Assembly: GCA_030584085.1 (NCBI GenBank)
Contig: CP129490.1
Location: 3,319,511 to 3,383,510 of the forward strand
Reading direction: 5' to 3'
Length of the DNA: 64,000 nucleotides
Origin: Melioribacteraceae bacterium
GTDB lineage: Bacteria; Bacteroidota; Ignavibacteria; Ignavibacteriales; Melioribacteraceae
A program made the position numbers and the translations under genes. Under the pieces are notes generated by a model that saw only the letters and a program-made list of their open reading frames with translations, was not told the origin of the DNA and did no database searches. Below are positions 36,692-44,373 of the stretch, in pieces. Position 1 is the stretch's first letter. Every line of letters begins with the position of its first letter.

Positions 36692-36755
36692 CACTCTCGT
36701 ATAAATTAGTCGATCGAGAATTATTGATAAGAAATAACATAATATCTTCCATACA

Positions 36756-37634
36756 ATGAAAAATCTATATGTCGGAACAGCAGGTTGGTCATACAAAGAT
36801 TGGATCGGAAGTTTCTATCCGAAAGCACAATCAAGTGATTTTAATTGGCTGGAATATTATTCTCAATTTTTTAATTGTGTAGAAGTTAACTCAAGTTATT
36901 ATACTTATATCGATCCAAAGACTGTTAAGAGTTGGTTAACTCATATTTCCGACAAAACTGATTTTGTGTTTACAATTAAACTTCATCAAGATTTTACTCA
37001 TAAAAAAAATTCCACAAACGAAAATATTAAAGCCGTTAAACTTGTTTTAGATCAACTCTCAGACGAAGGAAAATTAGCCGGACTTTTAATTCAATTTCCC
37101 TATTCATTTTCTCTTGATAAAGCAAATGCAAATCACCTTAAAAAGTTAGTTGATACTTTTGCCGAATATGAAAAGTTTATTGAAGTAAGACATAAGTCGT
37201 GGTTTATCGATCGCTTTTTTGAGTTTGTCAGATCAAATAAATCTTCGTTATGTGTTATTGATCAACCTATGTTGGGTAAAGCAGTTGATTTCCAACCTAA
37301 CGTTATAGGTGATAATTTATATTTACGTTTTCATGGACGAAACGAAAAAGCTTGGAGTCAGTCAATTAAAAATTTTGGTAATAAACAGAATTATGAACAG
37401 CAAAGCGCGCGATATGATTATCTTTATTCACCCGGAGAGTTAATTGAAATGGATCAAAAACTGAAAGAAGTTATTGATACGGTAAACAAAGTTATTGTTA
37501 TTATGAATAATCATCCGCATGGCAATGCTGTTGCAAATGCACTTGAGTTATTACACATGTTGAGTGATAAAATGAAAGTTAATGTACCGGAGAATACTCT
37601 TAAAGCTTATCCGAGATTGAAGAAGATTTTGTAG
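36756..37634 (+). CDS. DUF72-family protein
   Basis: The N-terminal GTAGWSYKDWIGSFYP motif, the central FTIKLHQDFTH and LIQFPYSF stretches, the FIEVRHKSWF block and the C-terminal VIMNNHPHGNAVANALEL identify DUF72, a TIM-barrel family of unknown biochemical function (E. coli YecE group). The length (292) is slightly longer than the usual 240-280. No Shine-Dalgarno is obvious. Downstream paired hairpins separate it from the convergent dnaE fragment. Confidence 0.87.
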   Translation: MKNLYVGTAGWSYKDWIGSFYPKAQSSDFNWLEYYSQFFNCVEVNSSYYTYIDPKTVKSWLTHISDKTDFVFTIKLHQDFTHKKNSTNENIKAVKLVLDQLSDEGKLAGLLIQFPYSFSLDKANANHLKKLVDTFAEYEKFIEVRHKSWFIDRFFEFVRSNKSSLCVIDQPMLGKAVDFQPNVIGDNLYLRFHGRNEKAWSQSIKNFGNKQNYEQQSARYDYLYSPGELIEMDQKLKEVIDTVNKVIVIMNNHPHGNAVANALELLHMLSDKMKVNVPENTLKAYPRLKKIL

Positions 37635-37635
37635 C

Positions 37636-37687
37636 CGTCGGCTTCATGCCGACGATTTAGCAACAAAACGCAGACATAAAGTCTGCG
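37636..37687. repeat. twin palindromic hairpins between convergent genes
   Basis: Two perfect hairpins directly follow the DUF72 stop: CGTCGGC/GCCGACG (37636-37642, 37648-37654) and CGCAGAC/GTCTGCG (37669-37675, 37681-37687). The second is related to AGACATAAAGTCT at 54784-54796. They look like REP-type intergenic elements that can also act as terminators. Confidence 0.65.
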
Positions 37688-37699
37688 ACTACTCAACAA

Positions 37700-39394
37700 C
37701 TAAATATAAGCTTTCCTCAACTTCTCTTTTCCCAAAGAATTAACAAGATGAATTTCATCAACTGTCAGTTCTTTTTCCGGTTCACCGAAGAAGTCTTTGC
37801 TTGTTCTATCTTTCTGTGTTATTGATTGTGCTTTAACTGCCGAGAGAACTTCCATCTTTTCAACAATTATATTGTTACCGCTTTCTGCATCTACTTTTCC
37901 TTCAACTAAATACGGACCCATAGAAATTGTAAGCTCCGCATACTTCCGATACGCTTCGGGAAAAATTACCGCTTCAAACGTTTCGGTTTTATCTTCGAGC
38001 GAAAGAAATTTCATTATTCCGCCTTTGCTTGTCATCACCCGCTTCGATGCCATATACCAGCCGATCATTTTAATTTTTTTGTTGTGATACTTCTGCATAT
38101 CCGTAGCTTTTATAATATCTTTTTGGTTTACTTCATCAAAAAAATCTAATGGATGATGCGAAACCATGTAACCGAATATTTCGTATTCATTGTGACAAGT
38201 TTCCTCTATTCCGAATTCTCTGTCTATTTTAACTTCTTGTTCAAGTTTGCTTGTGTTGTTAACAAAAAGGTTCATGTTACTCTCTTCAAGCAGTTTTTTA
38301 TTGTAGAAATAAATATCGAGTAAACGGAGAAGTGTTGGACGTGTTTGTTTAAGTGAATCCATTGCGCCGCATTTTATTAATCGTTCCGCACTTTCATAAC
38401 CAAGATGAACACGAGAAAGAAAATCCGCGAGTGATGTAAATCGTCCGTTCTTTTTTCGTTCGTTTATAATTTTAGCGGCATAGCTTTGTTCAAAATTTTT
38501 AATGGCAATAAACCCTATTCTTACTTCCTTATCTTTCCCCGTATAATCGTACTCGCTTTCGTTTATGCACGGAAGAAGAACTTTTAATCCAAGGCGTTTG
38601 CATTCACTTATATAAACCGCAGACGAATAATATCCGCCGCCATTGCTAAGCACGCCTGCCATAAACTCGGCCGGATAATATGTTTTAAGATAGGCAACTT
38701 GGTAAGAAAGAATGGCAAACGATGCGCTGTGTGCTTTACAAAACGCATATCCTGCAAATGATTCTATTTGGTGCCACAGTTCTTTTGCGATTTTATCTTC
38801 GTAACCCTTTGCTTTACAGCCGGCAAAAAACTTATCAACTATTAATTGCATTGCTTTGTGCGAGCGCATCTTGCCGCTCATTGCACGGCGGAGTAAATCT
38901 GCTTCTTCCAAAGTAAGACCAACAATATGATATGCCACTTTAATTACATCTTCCTGATAAATCATAACGCCGTAGGTTTCACCAAGATATTCTTCCATTT
39001 CGGGGATTAGATATTTTCTTCGTGAAGGATTTTTATGCCGTTCAATAAACTCTTTCATCATACCGCTTTCGGCAACACCCGGACGAATAACCGAACTTGC
39101 TGCAGTAAGCATTTCAAAATTATCACAATTAAGTCTGCGCAAAAGTGAACGCATTCCGGGACTTTCAATATAAAAACAGCCGATAGTTTTTCCTGTTCGT
39201 ATTAAATCGTTTGTGGCTCTATCGGTAAAAACTTTTTCATAGTCGAACATATTAAAACCGGTTTGCTGAATAATTTGCGGCACTCTGTCAAAAATCCTCC
39301 CAATTTGGGGTGAATTAGGAAGTGCATATTGCGCCATATCCAGTAAAACCGGCTTGTTACTTTCGGGTAATTTATTGATATTTATAGTGAACAT
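37700..39394 (-). CDS. dnaE: C-terminal half (fingers, HhH, OB fold) of a split DnaE-type DNA polymerase III alpha
   Basis: From residue 72 (GCFYIESPGM) to the end, the protein matches the second half of the alternative DnaE proteins that accompany DinB: VIRPGVAESGMM, YGVMIYQEDVIKVA, LRRAMSGKMRSH, QIESFAGYAFCKAHSASFA, the helix-hairpin-helix zone (SLADFLSRV, KCGAMDSL) and a C-terminal OB fold (KIKMIGWYMASKR to MGPYLVEGKVDAESG). It has no PHP domain and no palm aspartates; these are in the + strand gene at 41539-43236. The first 48 residues do not resemble DnaE. The ATG at 39394 is preferred; a TTG lies 6 codons upstream. Together the halves make one complete polymerase, but whether they assemble is unknown. 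Confidence 0.85.
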   Translation of the reverse strand: MFTININKLPESNKPVLLDMAQYALPNSPQIGRIFDRVPQIIQQTGFNMFDYEKVFTDRATNDLIRTGKTIGCFYIESPGMRSLLRRLNCDNFEMLTAASSVIRPGVAESGMMKEFIERHKNPSRRKYLIPEMEEYLGETYGVMIYQEDVIKVAYHIVGLTLEEADLLRRAMSGKMRSHKAMQLIVDKFFAGCKAKGYEDKIAKELWHQIESFAGYAFCKAHSASFAILSYQVAYLKTYYPAEFMAGVLSNGGGYYSSAVYISECKRLGLKVLLPCINESEYDYTGKDKEVRIGFIAIKNFEQSYAAKIINERKKNGRFTSLADFLSRVHLGYESAERLIKCGAMDSLKQTRPTLLRLLDIYFYNKKLLEESNMNLFVNNTSKLEQEVKIDREFGIEETCHNEYEIFGYMVSHHPLDFFDEVNQKDIIKATDMQKYHNKKIKMIGWYMASKRVMTSKGGIMKFLSLEDKTETFEAVIFPEAYRKYAELTISMGPYLVEGKVDAESGNNIIVEKMEVLSAVKAQSITQKDRTSKDFFGEPEKELTVDEIHLVNSLGKEKLRKAYI

Positions 39395-39495
39395 TTGAAC
39401 ACTATAATACAAACTGATTATGAATGTTTCAAGAAGAAAAAATGGGGATTTTTGAGTGAAAAAGAAGAAAATGGGAGTCTTGGTCTCATAATGTC

Positions 39496-39525
39496 ATTCT
39501 TCTCCCAACCTGTCGGGGGAAGAAT
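39496..39525. repeat. intergenic palindrome upstream of the dnaE C-terminal half
   Basis: ATTCTTCTCCC (39496-39506) pairs with GGGGGAAGAAT (39515-39525) with one G-T type mismatch. It sits in the 197-base gap between the NYN gene and the split dnaE fragment, close to the presumed inversion breakpoint. The rest of the gap is AT-rich with no gene. Confidence 0.55.
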
Positions 39526-39591
39526 CTCACATTAAATTTTCCGGAAAACTTGGGAGTGAGATTTTCACAAAGTTCGCGGAGGTATAATAAG

Positions 39592-40215
39592 CTACCAATC
39601 TTTTGGTTTTACAATACTTGTTTTTGGTATTTGATGTGGAAGCTGAGAAGATTTAAGAACACCAGTTCTAACTCGTTTTACAAAATCGGCGTGCTGCATT
39701 AGTTCTTTGGAAGGATGACCTTTGCCTGGCATAACTAAGCCAAGCGTTTTATCAGGATGGTGAACTTTAACTAGTTTCATTGACTCAGCTAAATCACTAT
39801 CATTTGATACTACAACTGCACAATCATAATTATTTAACCATGCATCGTTGAGTAGATGAACTGAGATATTAACGTCCGAACCCTTTTCTTCAGTTTTTAT
39901 AATCTTGACAGTTCGCTTATCGTTCTCAGGCTTTGCCAAAGGAACATAGACTTCATGAGTTAAAAAGTGACCATAATAAATTTCTATCTCAGGAATGTAT
40001 TCTTTTAATGCCCGCAAAAATGTCTGTTGTTTAATTGGTTTTTGTGAATTGTATTTCCCGGAGACCAGCGCTGTAAAATATTTTATTTGAACGATCTGAT
40101 TATGAGAAGCAAGTAATTTTTGAAAAAGGGATTTGAAATCAAGCCATTTGTAAGGAGTGTTTTTAACAGCACCGTAATAAAAATTGAAGCCATCAATATA
40201 AATTATTGTTCTCAT
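39592..40215 (-). CDS. NYN-domain (PIN-like) putative RNase
   Basis: A 207-residue protein of the NYN/LabA-like group. The N-terminal IYIDGFNFYYG carries the first acidic residue (D8), and later acidic positions include KGSDVNISVHLL and SNDSDLAESM, forming the PIN-like metal site. A basic tail (KTSIVKPKDW) follows. Families of this fold cut RNA. A leader containing two hairpins and a T-tract precedes it. It lies between the two dnaE halves and divergent from dinB. A link to DNA damage tolerance is only positional. Confidence 0.85.
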   Translation of the reverse strand: MRTIIYIDGFNFYYGAVKNTPYKWLDFKSLFQKLLASHNQIVQIKYFTALVSGKYNSQKPIKQQTFLRALKEYIPEIEIYYGHFLTHEVYVPLAKPENDKRTVKIIKTEEKGSDVNISVHLLNDAWLNNYDCAVVVSNDSDLAESMKLVKVHHPDKTLGLVMPGKGHPSKELMQHADFVKRVRTGVLKSSQLPHQIPKTSIVKPKDW

Positions 40216-40242
40216 TTAGCTTTGATTATATATAAAAAAGCA

Positions 40243-40286
40243 AGCCCGCCGGAGGCGGGCTGCGCCCTTGGTCGAAACCAAAGGGG
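40243..40286. terminator. two hairpins with a - strand T-tract in the NYN leader
   Basis: AGCCCGCC/GGCGGGCT (40243-40250, 40254-40261) and CCCTTGGT/ACCAAAGGG (40265-40272, 40277-40285, with a bulge) lie between divergent genes. On the - strand the first is followed by TTGCTTTTTT, a canonical intrinsic terminator, only 28 bases before the NYN start codon. It may be an attenuator or the relict terminator of a displaced gene. Confidence 0.6.
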
Positions 40287-40380
40287 TGGTTAAATCCAAT
40301 ACAAATTTATAAATATTTAGTAAAATATTCAAGTAATTAAATGTACAACATAATTTTATTCTTGTTTTTCGGTAATTGTT

Positions 40381-41529
40381 ATGAAAACAATATTTCACTT
40401 AGATATGGACGCATTTTTTGTTTCGGTTGAACGAAATTTAGATCCTTCACTAGAAGGTAAGCCGGTTATTGTCGGCGGTAGTCCTAAAAGTGGGCGCGGA
40501 GTTGTGGCTGCATGCAGCTACGAAGCACGTGCTTACGGACTTCATTCTGCAATGCCAATTAAAACTGCTTATCGATTATGTCCGCATGGAGAATATATTC
40601 GCGGGCATGGTAAAGAATACAGCCGTTACTCAAAAGCTGTTAAAAGAATTTTAGAAAAATATTTCCCAACTGTTGAACGTGCTTCTATTGATGAGTTTTA
40701 TCTTGATTTTACCGGTTGTGAAAAAATGTACGGTCATCCCGAAGAGTTTGCAAAAAAAGTACAGAGCGAAATTTGGCATCAGCTTCATCTTCCGTGTTCT
40801 ATTGGGATTTCAAGTAATAAATCGGTTTCAAAAATTGCATCTGATTATAGAAAACCGAAAGGAATAACTTTTGTCCCGCATGGAAAGGAAAAAGAATTTT
40901 TAGCGCCTCTCCCAATTGAAAAAGTACCCGGTATTGGAAAGGCAACTTTCCCACTCTTACGTTCACGGGGATTTAAGACAGTCGGTGATATTGCAAACGC
41001 TCCACAAGATTATCTTACAACTTTACTGGGCAAATACGGCATTGCACTTTGGGAAAAAGCCAACGGAGAAGGAAGTACACATTTTTCAACCGACCACGAA
41101 CGTAAAAGTATTTCGAAAGAGACAACTTTTGGCGAAGATATTGTTAATAAAGAGAAAATCGAATCCATTCTTTTTGAATTGGTAGAAGAAGCATGTCAAT
41201 TACTGCGAAACGAAAATTGGCAGACTTCAACCGTTTCTATAAAACTGCGCTATTCGGATTTTGTAACGTGGACTCGCTCTAAATCATTACAAGCAACGGA
41301 TGACGATAAAACAATTTATAATGTAGCGGTTGATCTTTTCCGCAAGGCATATACACGCAGAGTTGGTGTGAGACTTATAGGAATTCACTTAAGCAAGCTT
41401 GAACATTTTACAGAACAAGAATTACTCTTTGAAGACGAAGAAACAATTAGAAAAAGAATGCTGAGAGCAGTAATGAAAATCCGCGACAAGTTTGGCTTTG
41501 ATGTAATCCATATGGGCAGAAATGTTTGA
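40381..41529 (+). CDS. dinB: Y-family DNA polymerase IV
   Basis: A translesion DNA polymerase. The palm motif HLDMDAFFVSVE carries the first catalytic aspartates, and ASIDEFYLDFTG carries the second acidic pair. GISSNKSVSKIASDYRKPKG and the helix-hairpin-helix VPGIGKAT follow, then a little-finger domain (SISKETTFGEDI). At 382 residues it is full-length for DinB. Its stop lies 9 bases before the DnaE N-terminal fragment, so the two are co-transcribed, as in the known dinB-dnaE cassettes of Bacteroidota. I found no convincing LexA box upstream. Confidence 0.93.
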   Translation: MKTIFHLDMDAFFVSVERNLDPSLEGKPVIVGGSPKSGRGVVAACSYEARAYGLHSAMPIKTAYRLCPHGEYIRGHGKEYSRYSKAVKRILEKYFPTVERASIDEFYLDFTGCEKMYGHPEEFAKKVQSEIWHQLHLPCSIGISSNKSVSKIASDYRKPKGITFVPHGKEKEFLAPLPIEKVPGIGKATFPLLRSRGFKTVGDIANAPQDYLTTLLGKYGIALWEKANGEGSTHFSTDHERKSISKETTFGEDIVNKEKIESILFELVEEACQLLRNENWQTSTVSIKLRYSDFVTWTRSKSLQATDDDKTIYNVAVDLFRKAYTRRVGVRLIGIHLSKLEHFTEQELLFEDEETIRKRMLRAVMKIRDKFGFDVIHMGRNV

Positions 41530-41538
41530 AGATCAAAA

Positions 41539-43236
41539 ATGATAACACTACACACACATTCAAATTACTCTTTGCTTCAAGGGACAATTCCTATTGAAGA
41601 ACTTATTTCTTTTGCAAAGAAAGATGGGAATCAATACGTCGCCTTAACGGACACAAATGCGATGTACGGACTTATTCAATTTGCTAAACTTGCTCAAGAA
41701 GAAAATATCAAACCAATACTTGGTGCATTGATTGATGATCCGATTGATAAGAATTTATCTGCAATTTTTCTTGCAAAAAACAATACGGGTTATTCGCATC
41801 TTTGTAAAATTATCACTACAAGAAAATTAAAAGACGATTTCCGCTTAACCGATTTATTTATCGAACCACTCGAAAATTTGTTCATAATTACATCATCTAT
41901 CGAACTTCTTAAGCGAATCAAATTAACAGACCAACTTCGCTCAAATTTATTTGTTGAGCTAATCATCACATCAAATCAGAAACGAAGAACGCGTGAACTT
42001 TATGATTTTGCAAGAACAAAAAAATTGCAGATAGTTGCTACACATCCAGCTTATTTCTTAAAGAAAGATGATTTTATTCTGCATAAAACTGTCACTGCCA
42101 TCAGACTTAATACCACAATCGATAATCTCAGCAAAGATGAACTGGTTGATGAAGAGTATCACCTGAAAACCAGCGATGAATTAAAACAAGAATGGCGGTC
42201 CTTGCCCGAAGCATTATGGAATGCCGAACGAATTGCTAAAAATTGTAATGTTGATTTAGAGTTTAGTAAATATAAGTTCCCCGTTTTTCCACTTCCCTCA
42301 ACGGAAACTGCTTTCTCGTTTTTATGGAAAATATCATTCCATGGATTGGAGAAAAGATATCAACCAATTACAGAACAAGCTGTTAAGCGATTGCAATACG
42401 AGTTGGAAGTTATCGACGAAATGGGTTTTTGCGATTACTTTTTGATTGTGTGGGATATAATTCGTGAAGCAAAAAATCGCGGTGTTATGCATATCGGAAG
42501 AGGTTCTGCAGCTAATAGTTTGGTTTCATATTGCCTTGGTTTCACAGAGGTCGACCCAATTAAATACAATTTTTATTTTGAAAGATTTCTAAACCGCGGA
42601 AGATTTTCTCCGCCGGATGTTGATCTTGATTTTTCTTGGAAAGAGCGCGACGAAATCATAAAGTATGTTTTTGATAAATATGGCTATAATAAGGTTGCAA
42701 TGATTTCAACTATGGTAACATTCAGGGCGCGGTCTGCTTTTCGTGAAGTTGCAAAAGTATTCGGAATTTCACAAAACGAAATTTCTACTTATAGTAAATT
42801 CATACCTTGGACAAGCGCAAAGAATCTTGATAAACTTTCTGAAAAATTTCCCGAATCAAAATCGCTCAACTTTGAAAACGAACCGTGGAAAACAATTATA
42901 AAAATTGCATCAAAGTTATCTCGTTTTCCTCGTCATTTAAGCATTCATCCTTCGGGAATTGTAATCACTAAAGAACCAATTACAAATTATCTTGCGTTGG
43001 AATATGCAAAAAACAAGGGACTCGGATTAATTATTACGCAACCGGATATGTATCCAATCGAGGATTATGGATTAATAAAAATTGATTTATTAAGTCAACG
43101 CTCAATCGGTGTGTTCAAGGACGCGATGAATACAATCAACAATAATTTTAGTGATGATGTGAAAATCGAAGATGTTGAACCGGCGAAGAAGAACTTATAT
43201 TTGATTAAAACAAAAAACCCGCCTACAACTATTTGA
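41539..43236 (+). CDS. dnaE: N-terminal half (PHP, palm, thumb) of a split DnaE-type DNA polymerase III alpha
   Basis: The PHP domain begins ITLHTHSNYSLLQG with the metal-binding H5 and H7. The polymerase palm has GRGSAANSLVSYCLGF, PDVDLDF (359-365; D360 and D362 catalytic) and the third catalytic aspartate D516 in LIKIDLLSQRS. The protein stops 49 residues later, where intact family members continue into the fingers. The last seven residues (KNPPTTI) are encoded by an intrinsic terminator hairpin, and the TGA sits in its loop. The missing fingers, HhH and OB fold are encoded on the other strand at 37700-39394. Alone this half should not polymerise DNA. No intein motifs are present. Confidence 0.88.
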   Translation: MITLHTHSNYSLLQGTIPIEELISFAKKDGNQYVALTDTNAMYGLIQFAKLAQEENIKPILGALIDDPIDKNLSAIFLAKNNTGYSHLCKIITTRKLKDDFRLTDLFIEPLENLFIITSSIELLKRIKLTDQLRSNLFVELIITSNQKRRTRELYDFARTKKLQIVATHPAYFLKKDDFILHKTVTAIRLNTTIDNLSKDELVDEEYHLKTSDELKQEWRSLPEALWNAERIAKNCNVDLEFSKYKFPVFPLPSTETAFSFLWKISFHGLEKRYQPITEQAVKRLQYELEVIDEMGFCDYFLIVWDIIREAKNRGVMHIGRGSAANSLVSYCLGFTEVDPIKYNFYFERFLNRGRFSPPDVDLDFSWKERDEIIKYVFDKYGYNKVAMISTMVTFRARSAFREVAKVFGISQNEISTYSKFIPWTSAKNLDKLSEKFPESKSLNFENEPWKTIIKIASKLSRFPRHLSIHPSGIVITKEPITNYLALEYAKNKGLGLIITQPDMYPIEDYGLIKIDLLSQRSIGVFKDAMNTINNNFSDDVKIEDVEPAKKNLYLIKTKNPPTTI

Positions 43237-43247
43237 AGGCGGGTTTT
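43214..43247. terminator. intrinsic terminator overlapping the dnaE fragment stop
   Basis: A perfect 11-bp stem, AAAACCCGCCT (43214-43224) and AGGCGGGTTTT (43237-43247), is symmetric in its A/T tracts and can stop both the + strand dnaE fragment and the - strand serC that ends at 43258. The TGA stop of the dnaE fragment (43234-43236) abuts the 3' arm. Confidence 0.85.
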
Positions 43248-43257
43248 AGAATTATGC

Positions 43258-44343
43258 TTAATTATTTTTCTTAAAATCTTTCATGAATTCGACAAGCGCT
43301 GCAACGCCTTTTGTTGGGAATGCATTATAAATTGATGCACGAATTCCGCCGACAGATCTGTGACCTTTCAATCCGCTGAACCCTTTTTCTGAAGCTTCGG
43401 CAATAAATTTCTTTTCTAATTCTTCCGAAGGCAAACGATATGTTACGTTCATTAAAGATCTGTCTTCTTTTACAACTGTACCTTTATAATATCCGTCGCT
43501 TCCGTCTATATAATCATAAAGAATGGCTGCTTTTTCTTTATTGATTTCATACATCTTATCTAACCCGCCAAGATTTAATAACCACTTGTAAACCAATCCC
43601 ATTATATAAACCGAATAAGTTGCGGGAGTATTGTAAAGTGATTCGCCTTCAACATGAACTTTATAATTGAGATAAGTATGAAGTGAATCCGAACTTCTTT
43701 CAAGCATATCTTTTCTAATAATTACAAGAGCAACACCGGCAGGACCCATATTCTTCTGAGCGCCCGCATAGATTAAAGCATATTTGTTTACATCAATTTT
43801 TTTGTGAAGCATATCGGAAGAAGTATCACAAACTAAAGGTACAGAACCGACTTCCGGTTCAGTCTTGTATTGTGTTCCGAAAATTGTATTGTTGGAAGTA
43901 TAGTGAACATATGATGCATCCGGATCTAACTTCAATTCTTCTTGTTTAGGAAGTCTAACAAACTTTTCTGCTTCGGTTGAACCGGCAATATTAACGGTAC
44001 CGACTCGTTTTGCTTCTTTAACTGCTTTCTTTGCCCATGTACCGGTTACAATATAGTCGGCTTTGTTTTTGGGAGGCATTAAGTTTAACGGAACCATAGA
44101 AAATTGGAGAGTAGCTCCGCCTTGTAAAAACAATATTGCATAATCATCACTGATGTTTAATAACTTTCTTAAATCAGCTTCGGCACCTTTGAAAATTCCG
44201 TCATATACTTTTCCACGGTGACTCATTTCCATAACATTCATTCCGGTGCCTTTGTAACTTAGCATATCTTCTTGTGCTTCTCGTAAAACTTCTTCGGGTA
44301 ATATTGCGGGACCCGCGCTGAAATTATAAATTCTGTTTGACAT
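43258..44343 (-). CDS. serC: phosphoserine aminotransferase
   Basis: A class V PLP aminotransferase for serine biosynthesis that converts 3-phosphohydroxypyruvate to phosphoserine. The start NFSAGPAILPEEVL, the PLP lysine K197 in YAGAQKNMGPAG, FLQGGATLQFS, TSNNTIFGTQ and the C-terminal GLKGHRSVGGIRASIYNA match SerC across 361 residues, the usual length. It follows the DUF1015 gene by 30 bases. This DUF1015-serC pairing, often with serA, is conserved in many anaerobes and suggests the DUF1015 protein acts in the same pathway. No serA is seen here. Confidence 0.95.
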   Translation of the reverse strand: MSNRIYNFSAGPAILPEEVLREAQEDMLSYKGTGMNVMEMSHRGKVYDGIFKGAEADLRKLLNISDDYAILFLQGGATLQFSMVPLNLMPPKNKADYIVTGTWAKKAVKEAKRVGTVNIAGSTEAEKFVRLPKQEELKLDPDASYVHYTSNNTIFGTQYKTEPEVGSVPLVCDTSSDMLHKKIDVNKYALIYAGAQKNMGPAGVALVIIRKDMLERSSDSLHTYLNYKVHVEGESLYNTPATYSVYIMGLVYKWLLNLGGLDKMYEINKEKAAILYDYIDGSDGYYKGTVVKEDRSLMNVTYRLPSEELEKKFIAEASEKGFSGLKGHRSVGGIRASIYNAFPTKGVAALVEFMKDFKKNN

Positions 44344-44373
44344 AACTTTATTCCTTTTTTTAATAACTACGAA

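Noticed and set aside
40287-40380. LexA box upstream of dinB
   Set aside because: I found no convincing dyad of the known LexA types. ATGTACAACAT is only partly symmetric.
41539-43236. Split intein in DnaE, as in cyanobacteria
   Set aside because: The N-terminal half ends in terminator-encoded residues with no intein start, and the C-terminal half starts without an HN-Cys/Ser splice junction. The break position is also different.
37700-43236. Recent phage or transposon insertion splitting dnaE
   Set aside because: No transposase, integrase, terminal inverted repeats or target duplications are visible; an inversion explains the order better.
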